From contig DYJL01000025.1 in NCBI GenBank assembly GCA_020723105.1, forward strand, positions 1-45,282: a stretch of 45,282 nt of DNA. The letters are read 5' to 3'. Shown here piece after piece: positions 10,971 through 20,631 of the stretch. The DNA comes from Nitrospira japonica. Lineage in GTDB: Bacteria > Nitrospirota > Thermodesulfovibrionia > UBA6902. The stretch's first letter is position 1. Every line of letters starts with the position of its first letter. The notes under the pieces are model-generated. The model was not told the DNA's origin. It saw only the letters and a program-made list of their open reading frames with translations, and searched no databases. The position numbers and the translations under genes are program-made.

Positions 10971-13141
10971 GATCTTTTATGACTGATAACATGGATAATA
11001 AGGGCTGATGAGATAAATATTACGAATGAATACAGAGGGAAAACAATTACCATTACCAGAGGCATCAGGATAATTTTTGTAATAAATTTCAGATATTCCC
11101 TGTCTTTTATCAGATTTGCTACAGGGGGCGAGTATTTATAGTAGAAACTTACAAAGGCCTTGCCATATGAATTGGTCAAAAGATGCTGGTCTCTGAATTC
11201 CCGCAAGGCTTTTACATACGGGTGCATCGCACTGCCATAGGCAGCCGTAGCAATAAAGCATCCGCCGCCGCCACCACCTCCGCTATTACCGGTATTCGTA
11301 ACACGGTTCTTACAGGAAACATCACGTGGTATTTCCTGTAATGCATTGTATGCATTTAATCTGCCGTCTGTTAACACTTTACCGTCAAGTGACGGCCTTA
11401 TATCTACTGAGCGCAAGATCATATCCTTAACCTGACAGGCGTTAAGATCAGGATAAAGAGAGAAAATTAACCCTGCAACACCTGATACATGCGGTGCAGC
11501 CATTGAGGTGCCGGAATAACTTGTATAAGTGTAGCTGCCTGTTGAAAGCGGATTTCTTGAAATAGTTATATCATCAATGTAAACGCCGTCATACGTTACG
11601 GAGTTGTCAGACATTAAGCCGAATCCAAAATAAAAACTGTTAAACATCTCGGCTATATCCGTAAGGTCTGTAGAATACGAAACGAAATTTCCCCCTATTA
11701 TTCCCGTCTGCCTGTCTATCGAATACCAGTCTGTCCCGTCAGCAGAAATAATAAGGTCTAAAAAATCATTATTATTTTCCAGCACGCCTTTCCATTGCAA
11801 GGTGAGGGTGTAAATATTATCCTGCTGCCATGATATTGGAATCGCATAATAGCTCCAGGAAACTATGTTAGTAAGATAATTTCCATCCGGACTGTCTTCA
11901 AGGCTATTGGTCCCGCTTAGTCCTGTACCAGAGGTAACAGCCCATGTGGAATTTGCGCTCCTGTTCCAGCCCAAAAGCGGCAGATTTCCGGAGGCGCTAT
12001 CAAAGTTTTGACTATAGACAGTTATAGAGGGGTCTTCTGTTAATTGAGGGATTGTACTGTAGACAGACTCTCCCGGCGCTGACAGGTCCACTGATTTGAT
12101 TCCATAGTTTGAAAAAGATGCAAGGTTATCATAATGATTGGTGGCTGTAACCGATATTATGTTATTGCTCTTGAAGCTGGCAGGATAGTTAGGCGTATTA
12201 TCAATGTTTGCGCTGCTGCTGCCCCCATCATTTCCAGCTCCGCAAACTACCACGGCCTGAGTTGCATCAATGGCATCTTTAAGCGCCTGGCTGTAACTGC
12301 CTCCGCCCCAACTGCAGTTTATTATTTGTGCTCCATTGGCGTTTGCATATAAAATTGCAGCAACAGCATCTGCGGTTGTGCCAGCGCCATTTATTCCCAG
12401 GAATCTTAATGGCATTATCATGGCCTGCCACATGACGCCCGTAATCCCTGCACTATTATTTCCGGTTGCCGCTATTGTTCCGGCAACATGCGTGCCATGA
12501 CCATTATAGTCTGACGGATCGTTGTCATTGCCTAAGAAATCCCATCCCCTGCAGTCATCAACATAACCGTTGCCGTCATTGTCAATACTGTCTGTGCAAC
12601 TGGTTTCGCCTGTATTGGTCCAGATGTTGCCGGCTAAATCAGGGTGGTTATATGCGACCCCTGAGTCCACAACGGCAATAACAACATTTGCTGAACCAGT
12701 GGTTAAATCCCAGGCCTCCGGCGCATCAATATCAGCATCGCTGGTTCCGCCAGTCTGCCCGGTATTATGAAGTCCCCAGAGTTGAGTGAAAGAAGAATCA
12801 TTGGGTGTTGTCGCTAATGCGTGAACAATATAATTGGGTTCAGCGTATTCCACATTCGGGTCGCTTCTGTAATATTCAACAGCTTCTTCCACGCTCATAT
12901 TGTCAGGAAGCTTTATTTGCTGAAGCCGGAGGGGCCGGAAATCTTTTTTATTGACAGCTTTTCTAAATGTATGAAGCCTGTTGATTGTAACTGTATCAGC
13001 GCTGTCTTTAAATCTGACCAGAATTTCTCCCGGGACGTATTCATGCCTGCCTGTTTTACCGAAGGATGGAAGAACTGATAAGATGATTATTGCTCCGCTT
13101 ATAAATATAAAATTTATTTTCTTCATTTTAATAACGTGCAT
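10796..13141 (-). CDS. subtilisin-like (S8) serine protease with CFI-box and repeat-derived tail (subtilase 2)
   Basis: The architecture matches subtilase 1. It has a signal peptide, an I9-like propeptide (about 34-108), catalytic Asp159 (VVDSG), His216 (NGHGTHVAG), Asn304 (GAGN) and Ser545 (GTSMAAPH). The same beta-rich insertion (about 365-535) precedes the Ser. A poly-Gly linker leads to the CFI-box ([10 protein letters not shown], 628-637) and a hydrophobic stretch near 690-718. Subtilase 1 stops just after this basic tail. Here the frame continues from about residue 724 into a 204-base MITE-like element, adding roughly 57 Arg/Leu/Ser-rich residues before a stop inside the repeat. The tail is probably an accidental extension that may mask the C-terminal sorting signal. 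ATG 13126 (MKKINFIF) is an alternative start with a tidier signal peptide. Confidence 0.92.
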   Translation of the reverse strand: MHVIKMKKINFIFISGAIIILSVLPSFGKTGRHEYVPGEILVRFKDSADTVTINRLHTFRKAVNKKDFRPLRLQQIKLPDNMSVEEAVEYYRSDPNVEYAEPNYIVHALATTPNDSSFTQLWGLHNTGQTGGTSDADIDAPEAWDLTTGSANVVIAVVDSGVAYNHPDLAGNIWTNTGETSCTDSIDNDGNGYVDDCRGWDFLGNDNDPSDYNGHGTHVAGTIAATGNNSAGITGVMWQAMIMPLRFLGINGAGTTADAVAAILYANANGAQIINCSWGGGSYSQALKDAIDATQAVVVCGAGNDGGSSSANIDNTPNYPASFKSNNIISVTATNHYDNLASFSNYGIKSVDLSAPGESVYSTIPQLTEDPSITVYSQNFDSASGNLPLLGWNRSANSTWAVTSGTGLSGTNSLEDSPDGNYLTNIVSWSYYAIPISWQQDNIYTLTLQWKGVLENNNDFLDLIISADGTDWYSIDRQTGIIGGNFVSYSTDLTDIAEMFNSFYFGFGLMSDNSVTYDGVYIDDITISRNPLSTGSYTYTSYSGTSMAAPHVSGVAGLIFSLYPDLNACQVKDMILRSVDIRPSLDGKVLTDGRLNAYNALQEIPRDVSCKNRVTNTGNSGGGGGGGCFIATAAYGSAMHPYVKALREFRDQHLLTNSYGKAFVSFYYKYSPPVANLIKDREYLKFITKIILMPLVMVIVFPLYSFVIFISSALIIHVISHKRSNRLLKKYFSCLCVQVPRLSLRAKRSNLSLPLGINSVNSLLYKAISLRLLRRNIRSSQ

Positions 13142-13167
13142 TATATATAAACATAGAGGAAGTGTGG

Positions 13168-13305
13168 CTCAAAAACATATTGCGCGATACCTTAGCGAAT
13201 ACAGAAAAAACACACTCTGTAAATTCAATATTCTCGCCTCGGTGAGTCGCCTGGGGCGACAAAATTCAATATTCAAAATCTTATCGCTTTCAAGATGTTT
13301 TTGAG
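13168..13305 (-). repeat. inverted-repeat element, copy B
   Basis: The ends CTCAAAAACAT (13168-13178) and its exact complement (13295-13305) bracket a 138-base element. Read on the minus strand, it shares with copy A (157-284) the blocks AAAAACATCTT-AAAGCGAT, TTTTGAATATTGAAT, TTTTTTCTGT, AAGGTATCGC and ATATGTTTTT in the same order. Copy B also has a GC-rich insert with a perfect palindrome, GTCGCCTGGGGCGAC-like (13246-13260), and a repeated AAATTCAATATT. It fills the gap between rsmA and subtilase 2. Confidence 0.65.
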
Positions 13306-13328
13306 ACATGCTTTCTCTATTGTAAAAT

Positions 13329-14117
13329 TTATGATATGAATTGATGTGATAACGATATGTTTTTCAGCGCCTCTGTAAGCCGGACATAATCTTCCATGCT
13401 TAAATTCTCAGGCCTGAGTTTTGGATCCAGGCCTGCTTTCTGCAAGGCGTCCTTGATGCCTGTATATGTTTTTAAGCTGTTTGCAATAGTTTTCCTTCTC
13501 TGCGAGAAAGCCGTTTTAACAACTTCTAAAAACAGCTCCTCATCTGCGATTTCAAAAAAAGGCGCTTGAGAAACTTCAAAATGCACAACTGCAGAATCCA
13601 CTTTTGGAGGCGGCAAAAATGCCTTGCGTGATACTGTAAATTCCAGCACCGGCTTTGTGTGCAACTGGGCAGATATTGAAAGCACGCCGTAATCTTTGTT
13701 TTTGTGAGAGGCCGTAATCCTTTTGGCCACTTCTTTCTGCATCAGCAGGGTCATGCTTGTAATCTTCTCCCTGAACTCAAGCAGCCTGAATAAAATAGGT
13801 GTGGTTATGTAATAAGGAATATTGGCAATTACCCTGAATTTTTCATTGATAGAATCATATGGAAATTGCAGGGCATCGGCCTGAATGATTTCCACATTGC
13901 TGCATGGAGATAATATCCCCTCAAGTTTCTCAATCAGCCTCTTGTCAATCTCGATTGCGATGACTTTTTTTGCACTCAGGGAAAGAAATTTAGTCAACGT
14001 TCCGAGCCCGGGGCCAATCTCAACGACCGTATCGTCTGAAGTGACGCCGCTGCACTTGATAATCTTTTTAAGAATATTAGGGTCAAACAGAAAATGCTGT
14101 CCAAAAGGGCGTTTCAT
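13329..14117 (-). CDS. rsmA: 16S rRNA (adenine1518/1519-N6)-dimethyltransferase
   Basis: RsmA (KsgA) dimethylates two adjacent adenines in the 3' hairpin of 16S rRNA during 30S maturation. Its 262 residues are normal for the family. The N-terminus MKRPFGQHFLFDPNIL matches the family RKxxGQNFL-type start. The SAM site is VVEIGPGLGTLT (about 32-43), the acidic motif is AIEID, and the catalytic NIPYYIT motif appears near residue 100. The ATG follows the addA stop codon directly (TAAATG), so it is the third gene of an addB-addA-rsmA transcription unit. Confidence 0.96.
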   Translation of the reverse strand: MKRPFGQHFLFDPNILKKIIKCSGVTSDDTVVEIGPGLGTLTKFLSLSAKKVIAIEIDKRLIEKLEGILSPCSNVEIIQADALQFPYDSINEKFRVIANIPYYITTPILFRLLEFREKITSMTLLMQKEVAKRITASHKNKDYGVLSISAQLHTKPVLEFTVSRKAFLPPPKVDSAVVHFEVSQAPFFEIADEELFLEVVKTAFSQRRKTIANSLKTYTGIKDALQKAGLDPKLRPENLSMEDYVRLTEALKNISLSHQFIS

Positions 14118-17100
14118 TTATACCTCTTTTATCTCCCCGGTATGCGTGAAAACTATAAACGACCTCACGTCTTTTGTATTAAACAATTCTCTGGCAGCAT
14201 TCTTATACATATTCATCTGAAAGGAGTATTCTTTCAAAAGATGCCCGAGTTCTTTCTCTGTTACAGGGGATGTTTTGTAATCATAAATTTTATATACATT
14301 GCCTTCTTTTATTATCCTGTCAATCCGGCCTGTATAAACAGTGTCCCCGGCCTCAAGAATAAACGGAAGTTCGGCGAATGAATTCTTCCTTGGCATGATA
14401 AGGTCCTGCCAGAGGCCGTTAGTCTTTAATGTTGCAATATTCTTTTCAATTACTGTTGTCAATTCACCCGTCTGTTCCCTGCTAATACCTTTTGATTCAA
14501 GCAGCCTTATGGCTCTCTTGCGGAGATCCTGCTCCTGCAAAATCCCTTTTGAAGTCTCTTCAAAAATCCTGTGCATAATATCCCCAAGTATCAGCCAGTC
14601 TTTTCCATTCCGGCGCCTGATGTCAGTTGTCTCGGTGACGGCCTTCCATTCTGCCTGTTTTGGAATTGTCAGCGGGAAGACCTCAGCACGATGCGGAATG
14701 GGTTTCACCATTTTGTGTTTGTGTGCATGTTCGTAAAGCATTGTTACATCTTCTTCAGTCAGCAGCGTTACCCCGTCAATATTGGTTTCCATGCTGAATG
14801 TTGCTTTCTCCTTCTGAAGGCCCAGCCCCTGCCGGAGATAACTCAGAAAACTCCGGTCCCGGTTGTTCCAGTTTCCTGTAAGAATCAGCGATTCTTCAGC
14901 CCTTGTCACTGCTACGTAAAAGAGCCTTTTTAACTCCTCTTCTTCCCTGGCATGATGGATAAGGAAGTCATCATCCTGTTTTTGTATTGAGGACTCGGAA
15001 ACGGATTTGTAGAAATACGTTCCATCTCTCTCATAAACAAGGCTGTCATTTGTTTTCGGGGTGAAGGGCTCTTCAATGCCCGGGACCAGAACAATGGGGA
15101 ATTCAAGCCCTTTAGCAGCATGAATGGTCATTATCCTGACTGCATCCATTCCTTCTGTATTCACATTTGCTTTTGGTTCTTCATCTTTATTGAGAGTTCT
15201 CTCAAGGAAGTCTCTTATCATGATAATAGATTTGCCGTCAGCCTGAAGCCCCTCAACAATGCGTATAAATTTTTTTATATTCGCCCGTTTCTGCTCCTCA
15301 TAAAAATACCTCCACGCCTTTGTGCTGACAAGGGCGTGTTCGATGAGTTCGGCGAGCGGCGTATGCGCCGCCAATGCAAGCCAGTTTTGTAAAGAACTGT
15401 TCAAGCCGTTTAAACCGTTTGAACTGTCTTTTATTTTCCCAAACAGGCTTACCCCTTCAATATTTGTCAATTGAAGGATATTGCTTTCGGTGATATTGAA
15501 CAAAGGGCTTTTCAGAAGCATATAAAGGCTGTAATCGTCATGAGGGTTTGAGAGGAAAAACACCAGCGCCCTCAGCATGGCAACCTCGGGCTCCTGATAA
15601 AAACCGATCCCTTTCACAGCAACAAAAGGGATATCGTACTTTCTCAGGGCGTCTTCATATTTTTTCAGATGAGTCCTTTTTCTTAAAAGGATTGCCAGGT
15701 CCGAGTATTTGCAGAATCTCTGTTGCTGAGTGTTTTTGTCTGTCACCTGAAAGTTCCCGACGAGCCCCTGTATCCTGAGTGCCAGAACGTCTGCTTCTTT
15801 CTGTTTCGCCTCCTCTATGTTTTCAACTTCTTCATCATTCAGCAGAATGAGCTCAACCCGTCCTGCATCTGGTATTGCAGACCTGTGGGCGCTGAAGGCG
15901 CTGTATCTGGTCCTCCAGGGATAATCATTGGGACCGGCCTGCATTATTTTTGCGAATACGTGATTCGTAAACTCAATAATTACAGGAAGGCTGCGAAAGT
16001 TTTCTTTAGCCTCTTCATAGGAGAATTCATCTGCAAGCCATTCCTGCATCTGCTCCTGGGCCTTGCGGAAGATCTCAACATTGGCCCCTCTGAAAAAGTA
16101 TATGGACTGTTTTTCATCACCTACAAGAAACACAGTAGGACGTATGCCTTCCTCTCTCTTGGCTCCCAGTCCTGAACGCCATTCCTCGGTAAGCTTGCTG
16201 ATTATTGCCCACTGAAAGTTATTCGTATCCTGAAACTCATCCACAAGCAGATGGTCTGTCTTTTCATCAAAGGCATAGAGGATGTTGGCCCATTCAGGAT
16301 TTTCAGTGAGCATTTTATATGCGATATATTCAAGGTCGCTGAAGTCGAGGGCCCTTTTTGTCATCTTTCGCCCGGTGTATTTATCAAGACATTTTATGAA
16401 AATCTGCCGGACTCTCCCGGCCCTCTGCGCATATTCCGCAATTTTCCGGCCTTTCCAGTATTCATACATTTTAAAGGCCCAGACAGGATAATCGGCAATA
16501 TGTTTCATTGAGGATAGGGCCCGCTTGCGCGGCTCTTTTTTATCGGTCAAAAAACAGTTCTCTATCAAGAGGCCGATCTCCTCTGAAAGGTCTTTTTCGA
16601 AAAACCTTTCGTAATGCTCTATCACATCCCGGGCCCCGGGCCAGGTCCTGAGTTCTTCAAGCAATTCGTCCTTGACAGACGCTTTGTGAATAGAGGCCTC
16701 GGCCTCCAGGGAGAAAGGCCTTTTATGAAACAGATAGTCTACGGTTGTCTTAAGATAATCAAGTCCCCTGAAACCCTTCTCACCGAGAGTCTGCAGGATG
16801 AAATTATCTTCCCTTGTCCCTTGTCCTTTGTCCCTTGCCCCCTGATTTTCCATCAGTACTTTGTAAAGTATCTCATCCCATTCCATTGCCGCATCAATTG
16901 CGTCTTCAACATTGTAACCAGGGTCAATTCCAGCCTCAAAAGCAAAGCGCCTGAGCAGGGTTCCGCAGAAGGAATGAATTGTGCAGACCCGTATGAGAGG
17001 GATTCTGTCAAGCAGATGGTGGAACAGTTTCTCGTCTTCCTTCTTGAGTATTTTGAGAATTCTCTGCTTCATCTCGGCTGAAGCCTTTTCAGTGAAGGTG

Positions 17101-17231
17101 ATAGCAAGGATCCTCTCAACATCCACCCCGCCCTGAAGCAGGGCAATGTAACGCCGCGCAAGCTTCTCGGTTTTGCCCGAGCCTGCCGGAGAGGAGATCA
17201 TTATGCTTTTGTCAGTGTTGAGATAGTCCAT
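14118..17231 (-). CDS. addA: AddA/RecB-like helicase-nuclease subunit
   Basis: This is a UvrD-family helicase with a C-terminal nuclease that processes double-strand breaks for RecA loading. Walker A is GSGKT with Lys20. Walker B is VDEFQDTN, motif III is GDEKQSIYFFRGA, motif V is TIHAAKGLEFP and motif VI is FYVAVTRAEESL. The PD-(D/E)xK nuclease has GRIDRI and YDYKTS near residues 975-995. The 1037 residues are somewhat short for AddA (about 1200). Two segments are repeat-like: a GARDKGQGTRED stretch (about 131-142, from CCCTTGTCC-type DNA at 16811-16842) and an NGLNGLN stretch from the CGGTTTGAA repeat at 15395-15427. The ATG directly abuts the addB stop codon. Confidence 0.94.
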   Translation of the reverse strand: MDYLNTDKSIMISSPAGSGKTEKLARRYIALLQGGVDVERILAITFTEKASAEMKQRILKILKKEDEKLFHHLLDRIPLIRVCTIHSFCGTLLRRFAFEAGIDPGYNVEDAIDAAMEWDEILYKVLMENQGARDKGQGTREDNFILQTLGEKGFRGLDYLKTTVDYLFHKRPFSLEAEASIHKASVKDELLEELRTWPGARDVIEHYERFFEKDLSEEIGLLIENCFLTDKKEPRKRALSSMKHIADYPVWAFKMYEYWKGRKIAEYAQRAGRVRQIFIKCLDKYTGRKMTKRALDFSDLEYIAYKMLTENPEWANILYAFDEKTDHLLVDEFQDTNNFQWAIISKLTEEWRSGLGAKREEGIRPTVFLVGDEKQSIYFFRGANVEIFRKAQEQMQEWLADEFSYEEAKENFRSLPVIIEFTNHVFAKIMQAGPNDYPWRTRYSAFSAHRSAIPDAGRVELILLNDEEVENIEEAKQKEADVLALRIQGLVGNFQVTDKNTQQQRFCKYSDLAILLRKRTHLKKYEDALRKYDIPFVAVKGIGFYQEPEVAMLRALVFFLSNPHDDYSLYMLLKSPLFNITESNILQLTNIEGVSLFGKIKDSSNGLNGLNSSLQNWLALAAHTPLAELIEHALVSTKAWRYFYEEQKRANIKKFIRIVEGLQADGKSIIMIRDFLERTLNKDEEPKANVNTEGMDAVRIMTIHAAKGLEFPIVLVPGIEEPFTPKTNDSLVYERDGTYFYKSVSESSIQKQDDDFLIHHAREEEELKRLFYVAVTRAEESLILTGNWNNRDRSFLSYLRQGLGLQKEKATFSMETNIDGVTLLTEEDVTMLYEHAHKHKMVKPIPHRAEVFPLTIPKQAEWKAVTETTDIRRRNGKDWLILGDIMHRIFEETSKGILQEQDLRKRAIRLLESKGISREQTGELTTVIEKNIATLKTNGLWQDLIMPRKNSFAELPFILEAGDTVYTGRIDRIIKEGNVYKIYDYKTSPVTEKELGHLLKEYSFQMNMYKNAARELFNTKDVRSFIVFTHTGEIKEV
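15395..15427 (-). repeat. CGGTTTGAA repeat inside addA
   Basis: The plus strand shows GAACTGTTCAAGCCGTTTAA followed by ACCGTTTGAACTGT, the same units as at 8408-8431 and 31210-31234. It stays in frame and encodes an Asn/Gly/Leu-rich stretch in AddA. Confidence 0.6.
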
Positions 17232-19934
17232 TTACCCTTTCTCGCACATCGGTTTATGATAACAGTGCCTGCATTCATTCTGATTTTCCGGTTCAGCCGG
17301 GAACAGGCCATTTTGTAAATTCCGGACCAGCTCTTCGGTTTTCTGAAGCGCAGCATTTATAAATTCTTCCATAGTTATTTTTTTAGGATACCAGGCTGTG
17401 TTGCCGTCTTTAAGTGAATAATATCCCACTTTCTCCACTGGTTCCGGGAAGTTCTCCAGCCACATCTTTGCATACAGAGGCAACTGAAGGCTGTCCTTGT
17501 CAACAGAGCCGGTCTTGTAGTCAAGAAGAATAACAGAATCTGCCCCTTGTCCCTCGCCCCTTTTCAGGTCCACTCTGTCAATCTTTCCTTTCAACCTGAT
17601 TACGTCAATCTCTGCCTTTATGGTTTCTTCAATTTTATATGGCATGAATCCCTGCGCCCTGATATCTGTTTCCTGATTTTTCAACAGGGGTAACAGTTTT
17701 ATAAATATCTCTCTTGCGACTTCGGTCCAGAAATCTTCAAGAGGAAATTCTTTCAGGCTTTCCTCAAGGCAGCTAAAAAGCTTCTTCTCAAATTCATCCA
17801 ATTCCCAATCTTTTTGTTTGAACAGGCGCTCCATTGTTTTGTGTGCCAGGATTCCCCACAATTTGTGTTCTACCTCAAATCGGGGCGGGCCTTCCATTTC
17901 AAGCCTGAGCACCCTTTCGATATAAAACCTGAGCGGGCATTTCCTGTAGAAATCAATATCGGTCACTCTGAAATAGCCTTTTGCCATCGCACCGATTTTA
18001 TTGCGCAGAATGCCGAAGGATTCTTTATCAAAAGACATGTCTCCGGCTCCGAAAACTCCGGGTGCCAGACCCGCTGCATTTTCTCTTGTGAGAACCTCTT
18101 CTTCTGTAAAAATATTCAAATCCGGGGGCGTCATCATCTTTTCCCAATCTAGAAAAGGCGAGGGAAGAAACACCTTGTCACCCTCAGCGGACGGACAGGA
18201 AAAATACGGGTCCAATATTGAGACATCGAGCAGCCTTCTGAAATAATGTTTTTGCCTGTTGAGGTAATATTCGAGATAGGGCAGGCCGAGTTCCTTTTTT
18301 ACTTTCTCAGGCAATATGGGATCTATTTCGGGCCTGTGCGGGAAACTGCCCTCAATCATACCGCCAAAGAACAGCGCCTTTGTCTCAACCCCGGCTGCTA
18401 ATTCAAACGGCAGTATCTTTACGCCGTCACTGTCTTCATCTGCAGCTTTTAAGTCCTGTAATAAATACTTCAGATGAAATGCCGGATCAGAATCCTGCAG
18501 GCCTGATATTGATAACCCTGCCCACTGTCTTAATTCAGTAAAGATATTTGCAATGGAGCGGGAAGCGGGGAGGTTGTCCGGATAATCAAAGAACCCGAAT
18601 TTGTTGAGCGCTGCTTCAAAGGCATTGATAAACAGAAACGTGTCTCTGGACTGATTAATTTTTTCGAGGGTAGCAATAATCTGCGAGATTTGCCTTTGAA
18701 ATTCTGCAAGCGTTTTCTTTTCTTCTTCGGACATGTCATCTTCATCGGATTTCAAAAGGACTTTTTCAATCGAGAGCCATTTTGTTTTTCCCTTTATAAC
18801 ACCAGCCCTGTAGGAAAAGGCAACAGCCCATTCCCTTACAAGCTCGGGAATTTCGGGGAAACACGGAGCTGTCAGCAGGGCGAGAAAATCATTCCTCGGA
18901 TAATCGTTTTCAATGCAGGCCATAATTTCATACAGCGCCAGGAGCGGTTTTGTAGCGGACAGGTTGTACTCGCCAATGCTCGCAGTGACCCCGTGTTTCT
19001 TAAATATCCTTCTGAGCATCGGAAGATACTGAGAGAGAGAGGGAAAGCATATGGTTATCTCCCATGGCTTGAGGCCGCCGAGGATAAGTTTTTTAACATT
19101 CTTTGCAATGCCCTCGACTTCTTCCTCCATTGATGGATATGAATAATAGCCGGTGTTTTCTCTGTAAGTACCGCGAGGAAGTTTTTCTATAGTCAACCCT
19201 TCGTAAGACTGCAAATGAGAAAGCAGTTCCGTATCTTCCTCAGCAAGAATAAATACATTATGTGCCTTCTCAAGCAGCGCTTTTATAAGTTTCATTTCAA
19301 GTGGAGTGGGATCAAAAAAACCGTCAATGACGAGGGAACAGGGAGCAGGGATTAGGGGGTAGGGATTAGGGGGTAGACAGATTTTCAGCATATCCTCCGG
19401 GTCCAGAAGTTTTCTCTCCTGCAGAAAATTCTCATATGCATGAAGAAGGTCCAGGGCCTTTAGCGCCCGGGCTCTGGTTTTTTCTTCAAAGATCAACCGC
19501 CCGATTTCTTCTTTTAGCTGAGATAAATCCTGGTCCGGAGCATAATGCCTGATTTTTCTGAAAAGGTCGGACAACAGTTGCGCATAACCTATATTTTTTT
19601 CTTTGAGCATCTCAGACAGTATAAGCGTCCTCATATGTTCGGAGATTGCCAGAAAGTCGGATTTATGAGGCGCTGTTTCATAGAAATTCATTGCAAGCTG
19701 CCTGACTGTTAATGCCTGAAAAGGGATATATGCAGATTTTTTGCGCTCTTTTTTCAGATAGGCAAAGAACCGTTTTTTAGCTTCCGTGAGGACTGTAGTA
19801 TTTGGAGCCAGATATAATATTTGCGAGAAATCGGCCTCAGGATACAGAGAGACCATCTCTTTAAAGATGCTCTCTCTTTTATTTCTTGCGCCAGGCGGCG
19901 CTATAAAAAGGATTGAAACAGATTTTTCTTTCAT
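17232..19934 (-). CDS. addB: AddB-like nuclease subunit with predicted 4Fe-4S cluster
   Basis: This is the partner of AddA in break resection. The N-terminal helicase-like part has APPGARNKRES in place of an intact Walker A. The C-terminal RecB-type nuclease has GILAHKTMERLF, GKIDRVD and LLDYKTG. A Cys in DFYRKCPLRFY and a terminal CxxC-x5-C (ECRHCYHKPMC) match the 4Fe-4S 'iron staple' of AddB and Cas4-type nucleases. I prefer ATG 19934 because AGGGG lies 7 bases upstream; an in-frame ATG at 19961 is the alternative. About 190 residues in, a Pro-rich stretch (NPYPLIPAPCSL) is encoded by the G-run repeat at 19334-19373, which has clearly entered the gene while keeping the frame. Confidence 0.9.
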   Translation of the reverse strand: MKEKSVSILFIAPPGARNKRESIFKEMVSLYPEADFSQILYLAPNTTVLTEAKKRFFAYLKKERKKSAYIPFQALTVRQLAMNFYETAPHKSDFLAISEHMRTLILSEMLKEKNIGYAQLLSDLFRKIRHYAPDQDLSQLKEEIGRLIFEEKTRARALKALDLLHAYENFLQERKLLDPEDMLKICLPPNPYPLIPAPCSLVIDGFFDPTPLEMKLIKALLEKAHNVFILAEEDTELLSHLQSYEGLTIEKLPRGTYRENTGYYSYPSMEEEVEGIAKNVKKLILGGLKPWEITICFPSLSQYLPMLRRIFKKHGVTASIGEYNLSATKPLLALYEIMACIENDYPRNDFLALLTAPCFPEIPELVREWAVAFSYRAGVIKGKTKWLSIEKVLLKSDEDDMSEEEKKTLAEFQRQISQIIATLEKINQSRDTFLFINAFEAALNKFGFFDYPDNLPASRSIANIFTELRQWAGLSISGLQDSDPAFHLKYLLQDLKAADEDSDGVKILPFELAAGVETKALFFGGMIEGSFPHRPEIDPILPEKVKKELGLPYLEYYLNRQKHYFRRLLDVSILDPYFSCPSAEGDKVFLPSPFLDWEKMMTPPDLNIFTEEEVLTRENAAGLAPGVFGAGDMSFDKESFGILRNKIGAMAKGYFRVTDIDFYRKCPLRFYIERVLRLEMEGPPRFEVEHKLWGILAHKTMERLFKQKDWELDEFEKKLFSCLEESLKEFPLEDFWTEVAREIFIKLLPLLKNQETDIRAQGFMPYKIEETIKAEIDVIRLKGKIDRVDLKRGEGQGADSVILLDYKTGSVDKDSLQLPLYAKMWLENFPEPVEKVGYYSLKDGNTAWYPKKITMEEFINAALQKTEELVRNLQNGLFPAEPENQNECRHCYHKPMCEKG
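19334..19373 (+). repeat. G-run repeat inside addB (quadruplex-capable)
   Basis: There are six G-runs of three to five bases on the plus strand, which is the template strand of addB. They are separated by at most 4 bases and include two copies of ATTAGGGGGTAG. They encode the Pro-rich insert in AddB. Confidence 0.75.
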
Positions 19935-20012
19935 GAGAGGCCCCTGATAAAATTTCAACATACTTTATCAAGGCCTTGCAATATTATTCAATACTAACCC
20001 GGACAATTCATA

Positions 20013-20031
20013 CCCCTACCCCCCTAATCCC
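20013..20031 (-). repeat. short G-run repeat between addB and rsmD
   Basis: The minus strand reads GGGATTAGGGGGGTAGGGG, the same core as the other copies. It lies in the 163-base divergent gap between addB and rsmD. Only three close G-runs are present, so it is not a complete quadruplex motif on its own. Confidence 0.6.
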
Positions 20032-20097
20032 TGACTTATTCGCTGTTTTAAAAAGTTACACAAATTGACTGGTAAAGTGTTCTATACTAATACCTGA

Positions 20098-20631
20098 ATG
20101 AAATCCGGCAGTAGATTAAAATCTCTGAGGCCTACTACAGCTAAAGTCAGGGAGGCTCTCTTTAATATTTTGCGGCGCAAGATTGAGAATGCCTGTTTTC
20201 TCGACCTCTATGCTGGCACAGGCGCTGTAGGCATTGAAGCTCTTAAACAGGGAGCTTCAGAAGTGACCTTTGTTGAAGCAAGCAGGAGCTCTGCCGATGA
20301 AATCAGCAAGGCGCTTAGCAAGTTTCGCTTTACTGTAAGAGCGCGGGTGATAACAAAAAAGGTTCTGTCTTTTATTGAATGGGCCGAAACAAACCGGACC
20401 ACCTTTGATATAATATTTCTCGATCCTCCATACCATACAGAGGAAGTATTACAGGTCCTGTCTGAAATCGGAAGACTGAATATTCTCAGGGACCATGGAC
20501 TTGTTATAGCTGAGCATTTTGTAAAAAAGCAATTACCGCTGGAGGTTAATAATCTCCAGAAGGTGAGAGACTACAACTACGGCGACACGGTGCTGAGCTT
20601 TTATGGGAAAATTAAAAAGGAGAGACAATGA
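20098..20631 (+). CDS. rsmD: 16S rRNA (guanine966-N2)-methyltransferase
   Basis: RsmD methylates G966 of 16S rRNA. The family signature RPTTAKVREALFNIL starts at about residue 11. The SAM-binding motif is LDLYAGTGAVGIEAL and the catalytic motif is DPPYH (IIFLDPPYHTEE). The 177 residues are slightly short because the usual N-terminal strand before RPTT is reduced to about ten residues. An in-frame TGA immediately precedes ATG 20098, so no longer start exists in this frame. No Shine-Dalgarno sequence is visible. TTGACT (20065) and TAATAC (20088), 17 bases apart, would put transcription start almost at the ATG, so the mRNA may be leaderless. The stop overlaps coaD as ATGA. Confidence 0.92.
   Translation: MKSGSRLKSLRPTTAKVREALFNILRRKIENACFLDLYAGTGAVGIEALKQGASEVTFVEASRSSADEISKALSKFRFTVRARVITKKVLSFIEWAETNRTTFDIIFLDPPYHTEEVLQVLSEIGRLNILRDHGLVIAEHFVKKQLPLEVNNLQKVRDYNYGDTVLSFYGKIKKERQ

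Noticed and set aside
15723-16175. 150-codon open frame opposite addA
   Set aside because: It is antisense to a clear AddA helicase region with conserved motifs and has no start signal.
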